Source: JANRIC01 sp033765345 (lineage in GTDB: Bacteria > Bacteroidota > Bacteroidia > Cytophagales > Microscillaceae). Taken from it: a stretch of 49,188 nt of DNA. Below are positions 25,271 through 35,200 of the stretch, piece after piece. Position numbers and translations under genes: made by a program. The notes below the pieces were generated by a model. That model was not told where the DNA came from and ran no database searches. It saw nothing but the letters and a program-made list of their open reading frames with translations. Numbering within the stretch: the first letter of the stretch is position 1; every line of letters starts with the position of its first letter. Where the stretch lies: NCBI GenBank assembly GCA_033765345.1, contig JANRIC010000170.1, positions 1-49,188 on the forward strand. Reading direction: 5' to 3'.

Positions 25271-26239
25271 TTATTTCAATAATTTTATTGCTTGGGTTAA
25301 TTTAGGTAAGACCTCAAAGGCATCTCCAACGATCCCATAATCAGCCGCTTTGAAAAAAGGAGCTTCCGGGTCTTTGTTGATGACCACAATACATTTCGAT
25401 GAGCTTACCCCTGCTAGGTGTTGAATAGCACCCGAAATCCCTACGGCAATGTACAGTTGAGGGCTTACTTTTACGCCTGTCTGACCTACGTGCTCGTGGT
25501 GTGGGCGCCAATCTAAGTCCGAAACTGGCTTGGAGCAACCCGTAGCCGCACCCAAAGCCTTGGCCAAATCCTCAATAATGCCCCAGTTTTCGGGACCTTT
25601 CAAACCTCGACCACCCGAAACAACCAGGTCAGCTTCCGGTAGGAGAATCTCGCCCGTGATTTTATCAGTTTTGGTGATCTTAACGCCAAAGTCTGCATCA
25701 CTTAGGTTGGCTGAGAAACTCTCTACGGTGGCTAGATCCGAACCTGGATTCACGGCTATCGCATTTTTTTTCAGGGCTAATATTTTATTTTCCGTGTTTA
25801 GTCGGGTAGTTTGAAAAGCTTTACCTGTGTAAACCCCTCTTTTTACTTTGAATCCATCACTCAAATCCGGTAAATCTACCACATTGGATGCTAAGGCAGC
25901 TTTCATCTTGACAGCCAGCCGAGCCGCCACTGCATCGCCCAGAGAAGATTTAGCAAGTACCACAATAGTTGCGCCTTCTTTTTCAGCAGCCTGCGCCAAT
26001 ACTTGGGTATATGCCTGGATAACCCCTACATTCAGCCGTTCATCCTGAACGTGTAGCACTTTTGCTACGCCATAGTTCCCAATGCTTACTAGGTTATCGG
26101 CATGCAGACTATTACCCAAAATAATAGCGGTGGCAGAGGTGCCGGTCATACGGGCTACTTCAGCCCCATAGCTCAGGGCTTCGAGGGCAGTGCCTCTGAT
26201 TTCGCCGTCGGTAGTTTCTACAAAAATTAATACAGACAT
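25271..26239 (-). CDS. etfA: Electron transfer flavoprotein subunit alpha
   Basis: 322 residues. The C-terminal FAD domain is clear: LVVSGGRGLKGPENW, then LGAATGCSKPVSDLDWRPHHEHVGQTG, YIAVGISGAIQHLAG and VINKDPEAPFFKAADYGIVGD. With EtfB it forms the soluble heterodimer that carries electrons from acyl-CoA dehydrogenases to the quinone pool. Here it most likely serves fatty-acid or branched-chain amino-acid oxidation. It follows etfB after 46 bp on the same strand. Confidence 0.95.
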   Translation of the reverse strand: MSVLIFVETTDGEIRGTALEALSYGAEVARMTGTSATAIILGNSLHADNLVSIGNYGVAKVLHVQDERLNVGVIQAYTQVLAQAAEKEGATIVVLAKSSLGDAVAARLAVKMKAALASNVVDLPDLSDGFKVKRGVYTGKAFQTTRLNTENKILALKKNAIAVNPGSDLATVESFSANLSDADFGVKITKTDKITGEILLPEADLVVSGGRGLKGPENWGIIEDLAKALGAATGCSKPVSDLDWRPHHEHVGQTGVKVSPQLYIAVGISGAIQHLAGVSSSKCIVVINKDPEAPFFKAADYGIVGDAFEVLPKLTQAIKLLK

Positions 26240-26285
26240 AGTTTTTTTAATTGATGTTTTACGTATTTTATCAAAAAAATCAGGT

Positions 26286-27023
26286 TTACAATACTTTGGC
26301 TTCGTTTTTCAGAAGTTCTATCAGTTTTTCCGCTTCACTTGCATCAATCATTTTGCAAGCTCCTTTGGAAGCAGGCAGTTCATATTTTTCTCCGGCCGTC
26401 CATACCTCATGGCTTACAGGCTCAATCACATCCAAAGGTTTTTTGCGGGCAGACATAATACCTCGCATATTGGGGATTTTCCATTCTGCAATAGGCTCTT
26501 GACAACCCAAAACCAAAGGCAGAGAAGCTTCCAGATATTCTTTTCCACCTTCTACTTCACGCGCCATTTTGGCTAGACTCCCCTCGATATCCAATTTCAT
26601 TACTGGAGACAGAGAAGGAATCCCCAGCATTTCGCCTACCATACCGTGTACTTGACCGCCGTTGTAGTCACTGGATTCACGCCCCATAAGAATGAGGTCA
26701 TAGTTATTTTGTCGGGCAATGTGTGCAATCTGTGTGGCTACAAAATAAGCATCCGTAGGCTCGGCATTGATTCGGATAGCATCATCTGCTCCAATGGCCA
26801 GGGCTTTGCGGATGGTAGGCTCGGTTTCGGCCAGGCCTACATTAAGAGCTGTCAAGGTAGCTCCTAGTTGTTCTTTCAGTTCTACACCTCGGGCAAGGGC
26901 GTAGTCGTCGTAAGGACCGATCACAAACTGCAAGCCGGATTTGTTCAGCTTCGTCTCACCATCCGTAAAGGTGATTTTAGAAGTGGTATCTGGCACGTGT
27001 GTTATACAAACTAAAATTTTCAT
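26286..27023 (-). CDS. etfB: Electron transfer flavoprotein subunit beta
   Basis: 245 residues. It shows the EtfB opening KILVCITHVPDTTSKI, then INPYD-type INxxD replaced by FVIGPYDDYALARGVELKE. The AMP-binding segment LILMGRESSDYNGGQVHGMVGEMLG and the recognition loop region PLVLGCQEPIAEWKIPNMRGIMSARKK follow. It is the first gene of the etfBA unit and pairs with the alpha subunit. It diverges from the TPR gene at 27102 across 78 bp. Confidence 0.95.
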   Translation of the reverse strand: MKILVCITHVPDTTSKITFTDGETKLNKSGLQFVIGPYDDYALARGVELKEQLGATLTALNVGLAETEPTIRKALAIGADDAIRINAEPTDAYFVATQIAHIARQNNYDLILMGRESSDYNGGQVHGMVGEMLGIPSLSPVMKLDIEGSLAKMAREVEGGKEYLEASLPLVLGCQEPIAEWKIPNMRGIMSARKKPLDVIEPVSHEVWTAGEKYELPASKGACKMIDASEAEKLIELLKNEAKVL

Positions 27024-27085
27024 ATCTCGAAATAATGTTTTATATTAAATCAACTAAATTGGCGTGAAGATAGTTATAATTGGAT

Positions 27086-27093
27086 TAATTTTG
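27086..27093 (+). promoter_or_regulatory. Candidate -7 box for the TPR gene
   Basis: TAATTTTG matches the TAnnTTTG consensus and lies 8 bp before the ATG. The nearest TTG upstream (27059-27061) is 24 bp away, slightly longer than usual. Confidence 0.25.
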
Positions 27094-27101
27094 AAATATA
27101 T

Positions 27102-27428
27102 ATGAGTACTTCTCGACTTGAACAACTACAAAATTTTTTGAATGAGAATCCCCAAGACCCTTTTAATCTCTATGCCTTGGCTTTAGAGTATCTCTCTATG
27201 GATTTGCCCAAAGCACAGGAGTATTTTGAAATCTTATTAAGCCAATATGAAGATTATGTGCCGGCTTATTACCACGCTGCACAACTGTATATGAATCTGG
27301 AGAATACTGAAAAAGCAAGGACAGTTCTCGAGAAAGGTATTGCCAAAAGTGAAATTCTAGGGGATACCCATGCCTTAAAAGAATTAAAAAAGGCATATCA
27401 GCAATTTTTATGGGAAGAAAATCTATAG
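27102..27428 (+). CDS. Small TPR-repeat protein
   Basis: 108 residues, soluble and all-helical. Two to three tetratricopeptide-like helix pairs can be seen: NPQDPFNLYALALEYLSM, DYVPAYYHAAQLYMNLEN and KARTVLEKGIAKSEILGD. TPR modules mediate protein-protein contacts; no enzymatic domain is attached. It is monocistronic, between a divergent etfB and a strong terminator. Confidence 0.8.
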   Translation: MSTSRLEQLQNFLNENPQDPFNLYALALEYLSMDLPKAQEYFEILLSQYEDYVPAYYHAAQLYMNLENTEKARTVLEKGIAKSEILGDTHALKELKKAYQQFLWEENL

Positions 27429-27526
27429 TTTTAGTAAAATATTGTGTATTATTTGGAAGATTTCTTTATATTTATGCGTGGAAACTTACTTGTCAAAAAT
27501 TTAATTATCTAAACCGTTTGTCTGGA

Positions 27527-27563
27527 AGAGTTATGGGTTTTTTGCACATAACTCTTTTTTTTT
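27527..27563 (+). terminator. Terminator after the TPR gene
   Basis: AGAGTTATG (27527-27535) pairs with CATAACTCT (27547-27555), followed by nine T. It lies about 100 bp after the TPR stop. Confidence 0.8.
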
Positions 27564-27593
27564 GTTTTTTTTATTAAAAAAGAACTGCAAAGA

Positions 27594-28070
27594 TTATTTT
27601 TTACAACCTTCCTGACGGCGTGTATCTGTGATTTGTGTGATTTTCCATCCCTCTTTGCTTTTGAATAAATGAAAGGCATTTACCCCACAATGGCTGAATG
27701 TATCTCCCCTATAAAACTCGTAAGGTGTCCAGACCGTAGCAAGCTGATCATCAATCAAGATCGTGTAATCCAGCACTACTTCATTCCAGACCTCATCGTG
27801 GGGAGTGCCTACTGCTTGAATAAATTTATCGGGACTTGCTTGTGTAGATAATCTAGGCTCTCTACTGTTCTTATCCAAAAAAGTAGTTTGCATTCGGGCG
27901 GTACTATGGAACACTTTACGCAGGGCTGTGCTATCTCCCCGACGCATGGCATCAAAAAGCTGATCTATGACAGTGATAACTTCCCTTTCGGAAGTAGTAT
28001 ATGACCTTTTCTGTGCCGAAGCCAGCGAGCAAGTCAAAATAAGGAGACTTAAAGTAAGCATGTTTTTCAT
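27594..28070 (-). CDS. Secreted NTF2-like/SnoaL-like protein
   Basis: 158 residues with a signal peptide (MKNMLTLSLLILTCSLASAQ). The mature domain starts with a helical VITVIDQLFDAMRRGDSTALRKVFHSTARM and ends with AFHLFKSKEGWKITQITDTRRQ, the alpha-plus-beta cone layout of the NTF2-like superfamily (DUF4440 / lumazine-binding-like group). Function is not known; many members bind small hydrophobic ligands. It is monocistronic. Confidence 0.72.
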   Translation of the reverse strand: MKNMLTLSLLILTCSLASAQKRSYTTSEREVITVIDQLFDAMRRGDSTALRKVFHSTARMQTTFLDKNSREPRLSTQASPDKFIQAVGTPHDEVWNEVVLDYTILIDDQLATVWTPYEFYRGDTFSHCGVNAFHLFKSKEGWKITQITDTRRQEGCKK

Positions 28071-28156
28071 AATGAGTAAATTTACTTAGATTTGATAAAA
28101 TAAGTTTTTAAATAAACTTTATCTTTCAAAAATATTAATTATCTTTTATTAAACGA

Positions 28157-28684
28157 ATGAATCAAGATTTCAAATATTGTCCGCAATGTGCTAGTGACCT
28201 TACCGAGCAGATCGTACACCGTGAAACCCGCCTGGCTTGCTCACTCAACCCGGAGCATTATATTCACTACAATAACCCCAAACCGGTGGTAGCCGCCATC
28301 ATAGAGTATCAAGGGCAGGTGCTTCTCGCCCGCAATGTCAAATGGCCGCCTAACTGGTTTGCTCTTGTGACTGGATTTCTGGAGAAAGACGAAAGCCCAG
28401 AGCAGGGAATTATTCGTGAGGTGAAAGAAGAAGTTGGACTCGACGCCGAAGTACAAGGGCTGGTAGGGGTGTATCCTTTTTTCCTACGCAATGAAATTAT
28501 CATTGCTTATCACGTGAAGGCAAGTGGTGCCATTGTCTTGGATGAAGACATCGTGGACACAAAGCTCATCCCTAAAAATGAAATCATTCCCTGGCCCTAT
28601 GCCACCGGCGATGCCTTACGTGATTGGCTCAGAAGCCAGGGTATTCTGGATAATATTGACAAAACATTGGAATTCAAGAGATAA
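28157..28684 (+). CDS. NUDIX hydrolase with N-terminal zinc-ribbon remnant (NudC-like)
   Basis: 175 residues. The N-terminus has YCPQC (C8, C11) and a third Cys near 27 (LACSLNPEHY); the fourth Cys of a full ribbon is replaced. The NUDIX box is complete, GFLEKDESPEQGIIREVKEEVG, matching GX5EX7REUXEEXGU with all metal ligands. The ribbon plus YIHYNNPKPVVAAI resembles NADH pyrophosphatase-type NUDIX enzymes, but the SQPWPFPxS array of true NudC is absent, so the substrate is open. The DinB-like gene follows after 27 bp. Confidence 0.87.
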   Translation: MNQDFKYCPQCASDLTEQIVHRETRLACSLNPEHYIHYNNPKPVVAAIIEYQGQVLLARNVKWPPNWFALVTGFLEKDESPEQGIIREVKEEVGLDAEVQGLVGVYPFFLRNEIIIAYHVKASGAIVLDEDIVDTKLIPKNEIIPWPYATGDALRDWLRSQGILDNIDKTLEFKR

Positions 28685-28711
28685 AAAATTATTCATCTAA
28701 ACTTTTTCACT

Positions 28712-29176
28712 ATGATTGAACAACATCCCAACTACACCCAATACATTCAGCAGGATGCACTGGAGATTCTTAATAATTTGCAGGTAGACCAGAAGCCGAA
28801 TTTCGGCATCATGAGTCCTCAACACATGGTTGAGCACCTAAGCGTAAGTTTTAAATTTTCTACCAAATCTTACGGTGAAGCCCCCGAATCACCTACAGAG
28901 CAGCATGAGTCTTTTAAAAAATTTATTTTCAGCGATCATCCCTTTGATCCTTCCAATCCAGATAAATCAAAACTAGAAGCACTCAGATTTGAGAATTTGG
29001 ATCAAGCAAAGGAAGATTTAGCCAAAGCCATAGATCGCTTTTATACCTTTTTTGAAGAAAACCCTGACGCCAAACCTTATAATGATTTTTTTGGAGCTTT
29101 GAGCAAAGAAGAGCTTGAAAGGTTTCATTACAAACACCTTCGACATCATTTCAAGCAATTTAGTCTGGTAGAGTAG
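28712..29176 (+). CDS. DinB-like (DUF1569-type) four-helix protein
   Basis: 154 residues, soluble and helical. The His-bearing segments MSPQHMVEHLSVSF near residue 35 and the terminal HYKHLRHHFKQF fit the metal-binding helices of the DinB/DUF1569 superfamily. DinB-like proteins include thiol-dependent transferases and many uncharacterised stress proteins. It shares a probable transcript with the NUDIX gene upstream, and a terminator follows. Confidence 0.6.
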   Translation: MIEQHPNYTQYIQQDALEILNNLQVDQKPNFGIMSPQHMVEHLSVSFKFSTKSYGEAPESPTEQHESFKKFIFSDHPFDPSNPDKSKLEALRFENLDQAKEDLAKAIDRFYTFFEENPDAKPYNDFFGALSKEELERFHYKHLRHHFKQFSLVE

Positions 29177-29212
29177 CCATTGTCTTTGTCCTATATTAGA
29201 GTGATCAATCAA

Positions 29213-29255
29213 AAAAAGCCCTTACAGAGAAACTATTACACTGTAAGGGCTTTCA
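29213..29255. terminator. Bidirectional terminator between the DinB-like gene and sprA
   Basis: A perfect 13-bp inverted repeat (29215-29227 with 29241-29253) has A-rich sequence before and T-rich sequence after. The flanking genes converge here. Confidence 0.8.
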
Positions 29256-29277
29256 TCATTTTAACCTAGGTAGATTT

Positions 29278-32200
29278 TTATTGAGTCAGATTATACCGAA
29301 TCTGGAAACCTCCGGTGCTGGTTTTACGCGGGAAAGAACTGGATACTTTGGGCGTATTGACATTAGTCTCAAAGTAAAACTGAATATTCAGTTGTTGATT
29401 GACCACATAACTTATGACAGGTCGCACCTGCACATTGGTGTTTCCTCCGGTTGGCGGAGGAGTCCCAGTTTCTACACCATCCTGACGGGGGAGGAATTTT
29501 TGCTCCTGATTGGTATCACGAATAGTGACATCTAGCCTAAAATCTACGTCATTTTTTAGAATCACGTCCTTGCCATTGGAGCGGAAAGGAAGTTTGATAT
29601 TTGCTTTGGTATAGCCTACACTGAGCACAAAGCTTTCATTGTTGATTTCCGTGACTTGCGCATTAGAGAGGTTCAAGGCCAGGTCTCGCTCCTTGTTATA
29701 ATCCAAGCGGAAGGTAAGATTGGCCTTTGTACGCACATTGATCCCTAGCAGCGGAGAAAACCGCTCACTAATTGTCACCTGACTGATTACATATACCGGG
29801 ATGAGTTCTCCTTGCTGATTGGTGAGCGTAGCAGGTATAAAATCCCGTTCATCGCCATCAATGCCTACCACATCAGCACCATATTCTAATGAAGTACGAT
29901 AATTACTCACACTATAATTAGAGGCATAACTATGGGTAATATTGACACTTGAGAAAATATCCTTAAATAATTTGATTTTGGATAAGCCCGTATAATCAAT
30001 TCGCCAATTAGGAAGTGGAGTTTTTGGAAAAGGGGACAAACCAATCAGAGAAGCATCCTTGCCAGTATAAGCCGCCAGGAATGCGGGTATCAATATATCT
30101 TGTGAATTAATTCCATAATCTATAGTATCACTGGGATTCGGATCAAGTTGTCTAAGACGTGCCAGAAGAATATCTCTATTTTTGACGAATTGATCAAAAT
30201 TAGCGTCTCCTTTGAAAGCCGTCAGAAAGGAAATCGTAGAAATGGCATAACTTCCTGATCTGACAGGATTTTGAGTCTCTATAATTCCTGTGACTTCATT
30301 AGCTCGAAAAAGCTCCTGGTAATTTACCTGGCGGGTAATGCTTGCATCCAATTGAATTTTAAAATCTTTCAAAGGTTCCAGATCGGCTGTAATGGTCAGA
30401 TTCTGGCTGATTGCCTGCGAGAAAGGCCGATTCTGGAAGGAACTTGGAGCCACCCAATTCCCTTCTATTGCCTGTCGTTTGATATCCGGGTTTTGACTAC
30501 CAAAGAGTGCAAATCCATAGCCTGGTGCACCAAATCCATCTTCCAAGCCCAAAAACCTCGGCGTAGGCGTAAATCCCGGAAATATTGTCTGCTCATTAAT
30601 CGTATAAGTCCCTGTGATTCTCTGAAGCATTAGCAAAGGGCGCACAAGTGCCTGTAGCAACTTAGAATCACCCAATCTACTTTTGGTCTTGGTGGAATCT
30701 TTGGGCTCTTCTGTCTTAGGTTGTGTATTTTGCTTTTGGTTGTTGCTGGTACGGGGAGGTGTAAGGATTTTATTCAAAAACTTAGACTTTTTGTAAAGCT
30801 TCGTAAAGTCCAGCGTGCTTTGAAGCCCTCTGTCACGGGCATTGTTGATTACATGCCCAAGTGTATCCGCCTGGCCGAGTCCGCCGGGCGTAGGCGAAAC
30901 TGCTCCAGCAGTCCATTGAAAGGTAGTACCAAAAGAAGCATTGGCAGATATCCAATCAGTGAGTGGAAACTTATCAATCGGAATCTGATAGGTGAAACTA
31001 AGTTGTTGGTTATAATTCTTAAGTCGTCCGAATCTTTTCAGGTTATTGAGTACAGAATCTCTTTTAGCCTCGGTATCCAATTCTCCAAGTGGCTCGTCAA
31101 TTACGGCATTCGCAATGGCGTTATAGCTAAAAGTCAAGCTATTAGACAGATTCCATTGGAGATTATAAGCCCTATTAAACAAGAATCTTTTTTGGAAAAG
31201 CGGAGCGGAAGAAGTCACCAAATCTGCCGAGCGGTATGTTGTGCGGATAAAAGATCGATCCAGATCACCCCGAATGCTAAATTGATTGGGGATCAGGTTA
31301 AAGTTAAAATCTTTGATCAATGCCAGATAGGGAGAATCCAGAAACTTAACATTTTTAAAAGGTACAATGGGTTCTCGATCTCGACTAAAGGTGTAGGCGG
31401 CTGAAAGTCTTTGCTGGGTAGAAAGATAATCGGCAGTAATGGAATTACTATTTCGCTCCAAGCTGTAGGCATAAGTAAACGAGAAATTTTCAATGTCCCA
31501 GATATTCACTTTGGCATTGGGGTTGGTTCGGACTTTTTGTACATTGGTAAAATTGAAGCTTTTGCGTATTCGAATGTCTTCTACCAATTTGCGGTACTCA
31601 CTTTCTTCCTCTTTATTCAAACCCTGGAGAGCATCCGATAGCGTAATGTCAGGGTTCAAAGGATTAAATCTTGGGATGATTCGGGATTTTTCAACGCTGA
31701 CGAAAAACGGAATCTTCAAACCAAGCTCTTTCGGTAGAAACTTATCTAGGGCTATGCCAGCAGCAATGTCGTACTCGATGGTAGTCTCTCGGGCTCTTTC
31801 AGAGATTTTTTGGTTCAATTGCCCAAAACCAAAGGTGGTATATCGGAGTGATGCCGTAATATTGGCTACATCGGCAAGCTGGATATTGGCACGTGCCAAA
31901 CCCGCCCAGCCTGCGGTTTGGTCAAAATCTGAGATTCTAAGCTCATTCACCCATACACGGAATGATTTGGGCAGTCGATCTTCCAGAGCAGGGAGGTTGG
32001 GGTCTAAATCAGCAAATTGATCCAGATCAGGATTTCTGACACCAATCATCACGATTTGTACGGCACTCAAATCGGGATTACCGACCACGGTGACTCGGTA
32101 TTTCCCTACAAATTGTTGAAAAGGAATCACCACGCTACGCCCCTGTCGATTGCGCTCTACCTTAGCTCCTGTCAGATCACTGAAGGCTATATCTATTTCA

Positions 32201-35200
32201 TTTGCGCTTGGCCATATCAGTTCTTCGGAGATAGCTCCGGCACGAGTCATTTGTAGTGGTACTTCTACTTCGTAATAGTTATCTGTAAAGTCTGTCCCCA
32301 GGCGAACAAAGGCTGTCACCTGATTGCTTTCGGCTGTGTTTATGTCTATATTGACAGCGTCAGCGTGGATAAACATTCGGAGTCGTTTGTAGCTCAGGAA
32401 GTCGAGATTATAATTTCTAAATACTGCTCTTGCGTCTTTATCGCGAAGATTTACCACATCAAAGCGCATAGATTGCTCATTGAGTAATTGATTATTGATC
32501 GTGGTTACATCCCGATCACGGATACTTCCGGGAGGGAGGGTATAGGGGATGCTTTCACCGTCAGATGCACTATTTTCTTCAATATTTACTGTTGAAACAT
32601 TAAACTCGGCATCACTGGGTTCGGGCGGTAATCCAAAAGAACGATCATTCAGATTGCCCTGAAAGGTACGCCATTGATTGGCTACGATTTGAAACTGGGC
32701 AAAACGCAATACAACGGGTTCGCGAAAATTGGTCATAAATAATCGAAGAAAACGGATGGATTTGAAACCATCAATATTCCCGATTTTATTATCAAACTCA
32801 CGGATAGGGATACGGAATAAATACCAGGTGACTTCTTCGTCAGTAACATTGTTGCTGGTTGTGATAGAGTTAATGATATATCCTTGTCCGACATTCAGCT
32901 CTCCGGGGCGCAGTGGTACACGATACTGATAATAACCTTCCTGGTCACTGATGGTATTGTCTATATTGAGATCTTCATTGTCTGGGTTATTGTTGGAGGC
33001 AGCTGCAAAACCCGCTCCTGTGCTTCCCACGGGGGAATTATTCTCAAAACCATTAAAAGTTTTGTATCTCTCAAGGATTTCTATATTATCTGGATAATCC
33101 AGGTAATACGTAAAGTCATCTCCTGAGGGGTCATTTAGAATAGCATCGCGGGCTGTAGGGTTTGTGACCTGATTGTTTACATTATTGAGGAATGTACTGA
33201 ACTCCTCAAAAGTACGCTCCGATTCATTGTTTAGTCCGTCCAATCCTACATCTTGGTTTTCGCGTGCATTGGCTGCATTGTCAAAAGCATTGGTCAGATA
33301 TTGCTGCTTGGTGACCAAACCCCAGGTATTGCGGGTAGCCGTGGTGGTATCTCCGCCCGGATCAAGTCCGTTTTCAAAAGCGTGATTGCCGTCAGGAATT
33401 ACATCTTCTGAAACATTTCCTAGATTGATATACAGATCTCCTCCGGTGGTATTATTGCGATTGACCCTTCCATCCAGTACACGTCCGTTTTCGCCTTGAA
33501 TAAATGGATCCAACATCCAAAATTCCACATATTCTACATTGGCATTGTCAAAGTCAATATCTGACGTAATAGCTCTGGAAATGGCACCAAAATTCTGCTC
33601 TGGGTTGGGTAAAAGACCTTCTGTGGTCAGGTTAGGCGTATAATTGTAGGGTCCTCGTTCTTGGGGGAAAAAAGCCACATCAAAAATAATTTCATTGGTT
33701 TGAACAGTCAGTCGGCTTCGGTTCGGGAAAATTTCCTGGGGCGAGACCTGTCGGATGTAATGGTTGTCGGTATCCAACGTGGAAGGAGCGAGGCTTCCCG
33801 CGCCTTGTCGATAAAAGACATTATCCACATTGTACCAGGCTATTTTGGCACGCCGATAGGCATAATTCTGTTCCTGTGAGCTTGCCTCGGGAAAAAGCTG
33901 CGGCGTAGCTCCTAGTTTCCAGCTTACTTGTGGAGATCTTCCCAGGTTAAAAGCCGTTCGGGTGCCTTCAAAGTCATCAATGTATGAAATCTGTCCGCTC
34001 AGGGGAGCAGCTCCGGGGAAAAGTTGTGCATATTCACCCGTAAAAGTGATATTGGATTCCTGTTTGGTTTGGATGAGTGGGAGCATATCCACCAGACGAG
34101 TCAGGAAGCGGGAAGTAGATTTATAATTGATATCAAAGCCCAGCATCGTATTATTGACAGGCTCATCGGCGATATTGTTTCGGGTGATCACTGGTCGCTC
34201 GCTGAGATTCATAAAAGTAGCCCCAAAGATGATGTCTTTATTGATTTCATAATCGAAGCGTGTACCGAATAACCTTCGGGTTTGAAAGTTGAAGAGATCA
34301 GCTTTTTCATAATCAATTTTGATTTCTTTGCCCGAATTCACCACCGATTGGTCGGTAATGGTCACTCGTCCGCTAGAATAATCTACGGTATATTGCTCCC
34401 CTTCTACCAAGGGCGTATTTCCGGCGGTTACGCGTACAGACCCTGGCGAAATATTAATCCCTGGAAGGGACACATCCGTGGAAGCATTGGCTTCAAAGCT
34501 GCCTGACAAGAAAAATTTATTTTTGTCGGCAGCCTGCAAAGCATCTGATTTGGTATTGGTATAAAGCAGATCGAAGACATATCTATTGATCAACTCAGTT
34601 TCGGTGACGGCATCAAATTGACTCTCGAGATCACTTCCAAAAGGCTCCAAAACCGGGAAGATAATCCTTCCATTGCGGCTATCTATGGTGATTCCTTCTA
34701 CAAAGTCAAAGTTACCGTCAGGTTGAGGATCATTGAGTTGATTCAGGTTATCAAGTTTTAGAATCTGTAGCAGGGGTTTGTCCTTGGTTCGTATACCTTC
34801 CTGGAGGTTGGGGTTATCAATACCGGTCAAGTCATCTTTATAAATGACTCTTAGTAAGAAATTTTGCTGTGTTACCTGATTGGCATTGAGAGAATAGATA
34901 TTTTTCATCATCAGATCCCAGGTAGGCAGGTCAATCCTTACCGAATTGGGGCGCAGCATTTTCAGTCGGATAATCTCATTAATATCCCGGTTGTTGTAGT
35001 CATCGCTCAGTTCTCCTACCTGGAAAGTTTGCCCATTAAAGATATATTCATACGCCACGGCCAATACTTCATCATTTCGTAACGGGGTAAGTAAGGAAAT
35101 ATACCCTAGTTGGTCATTAAAGTCGTATTCTCTGGATGAAAGCTTGCGGGCGGAACGAAGCACCAGAAAATCGCTTCCATTTTGAAATCCGACATTCAAT

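Noticed and set aside
30721..31404. Long plus-strand frame inside sprA
   Set aside because: It is an antisense shadow of a repetitive beta-barrel gene, with no family signal.
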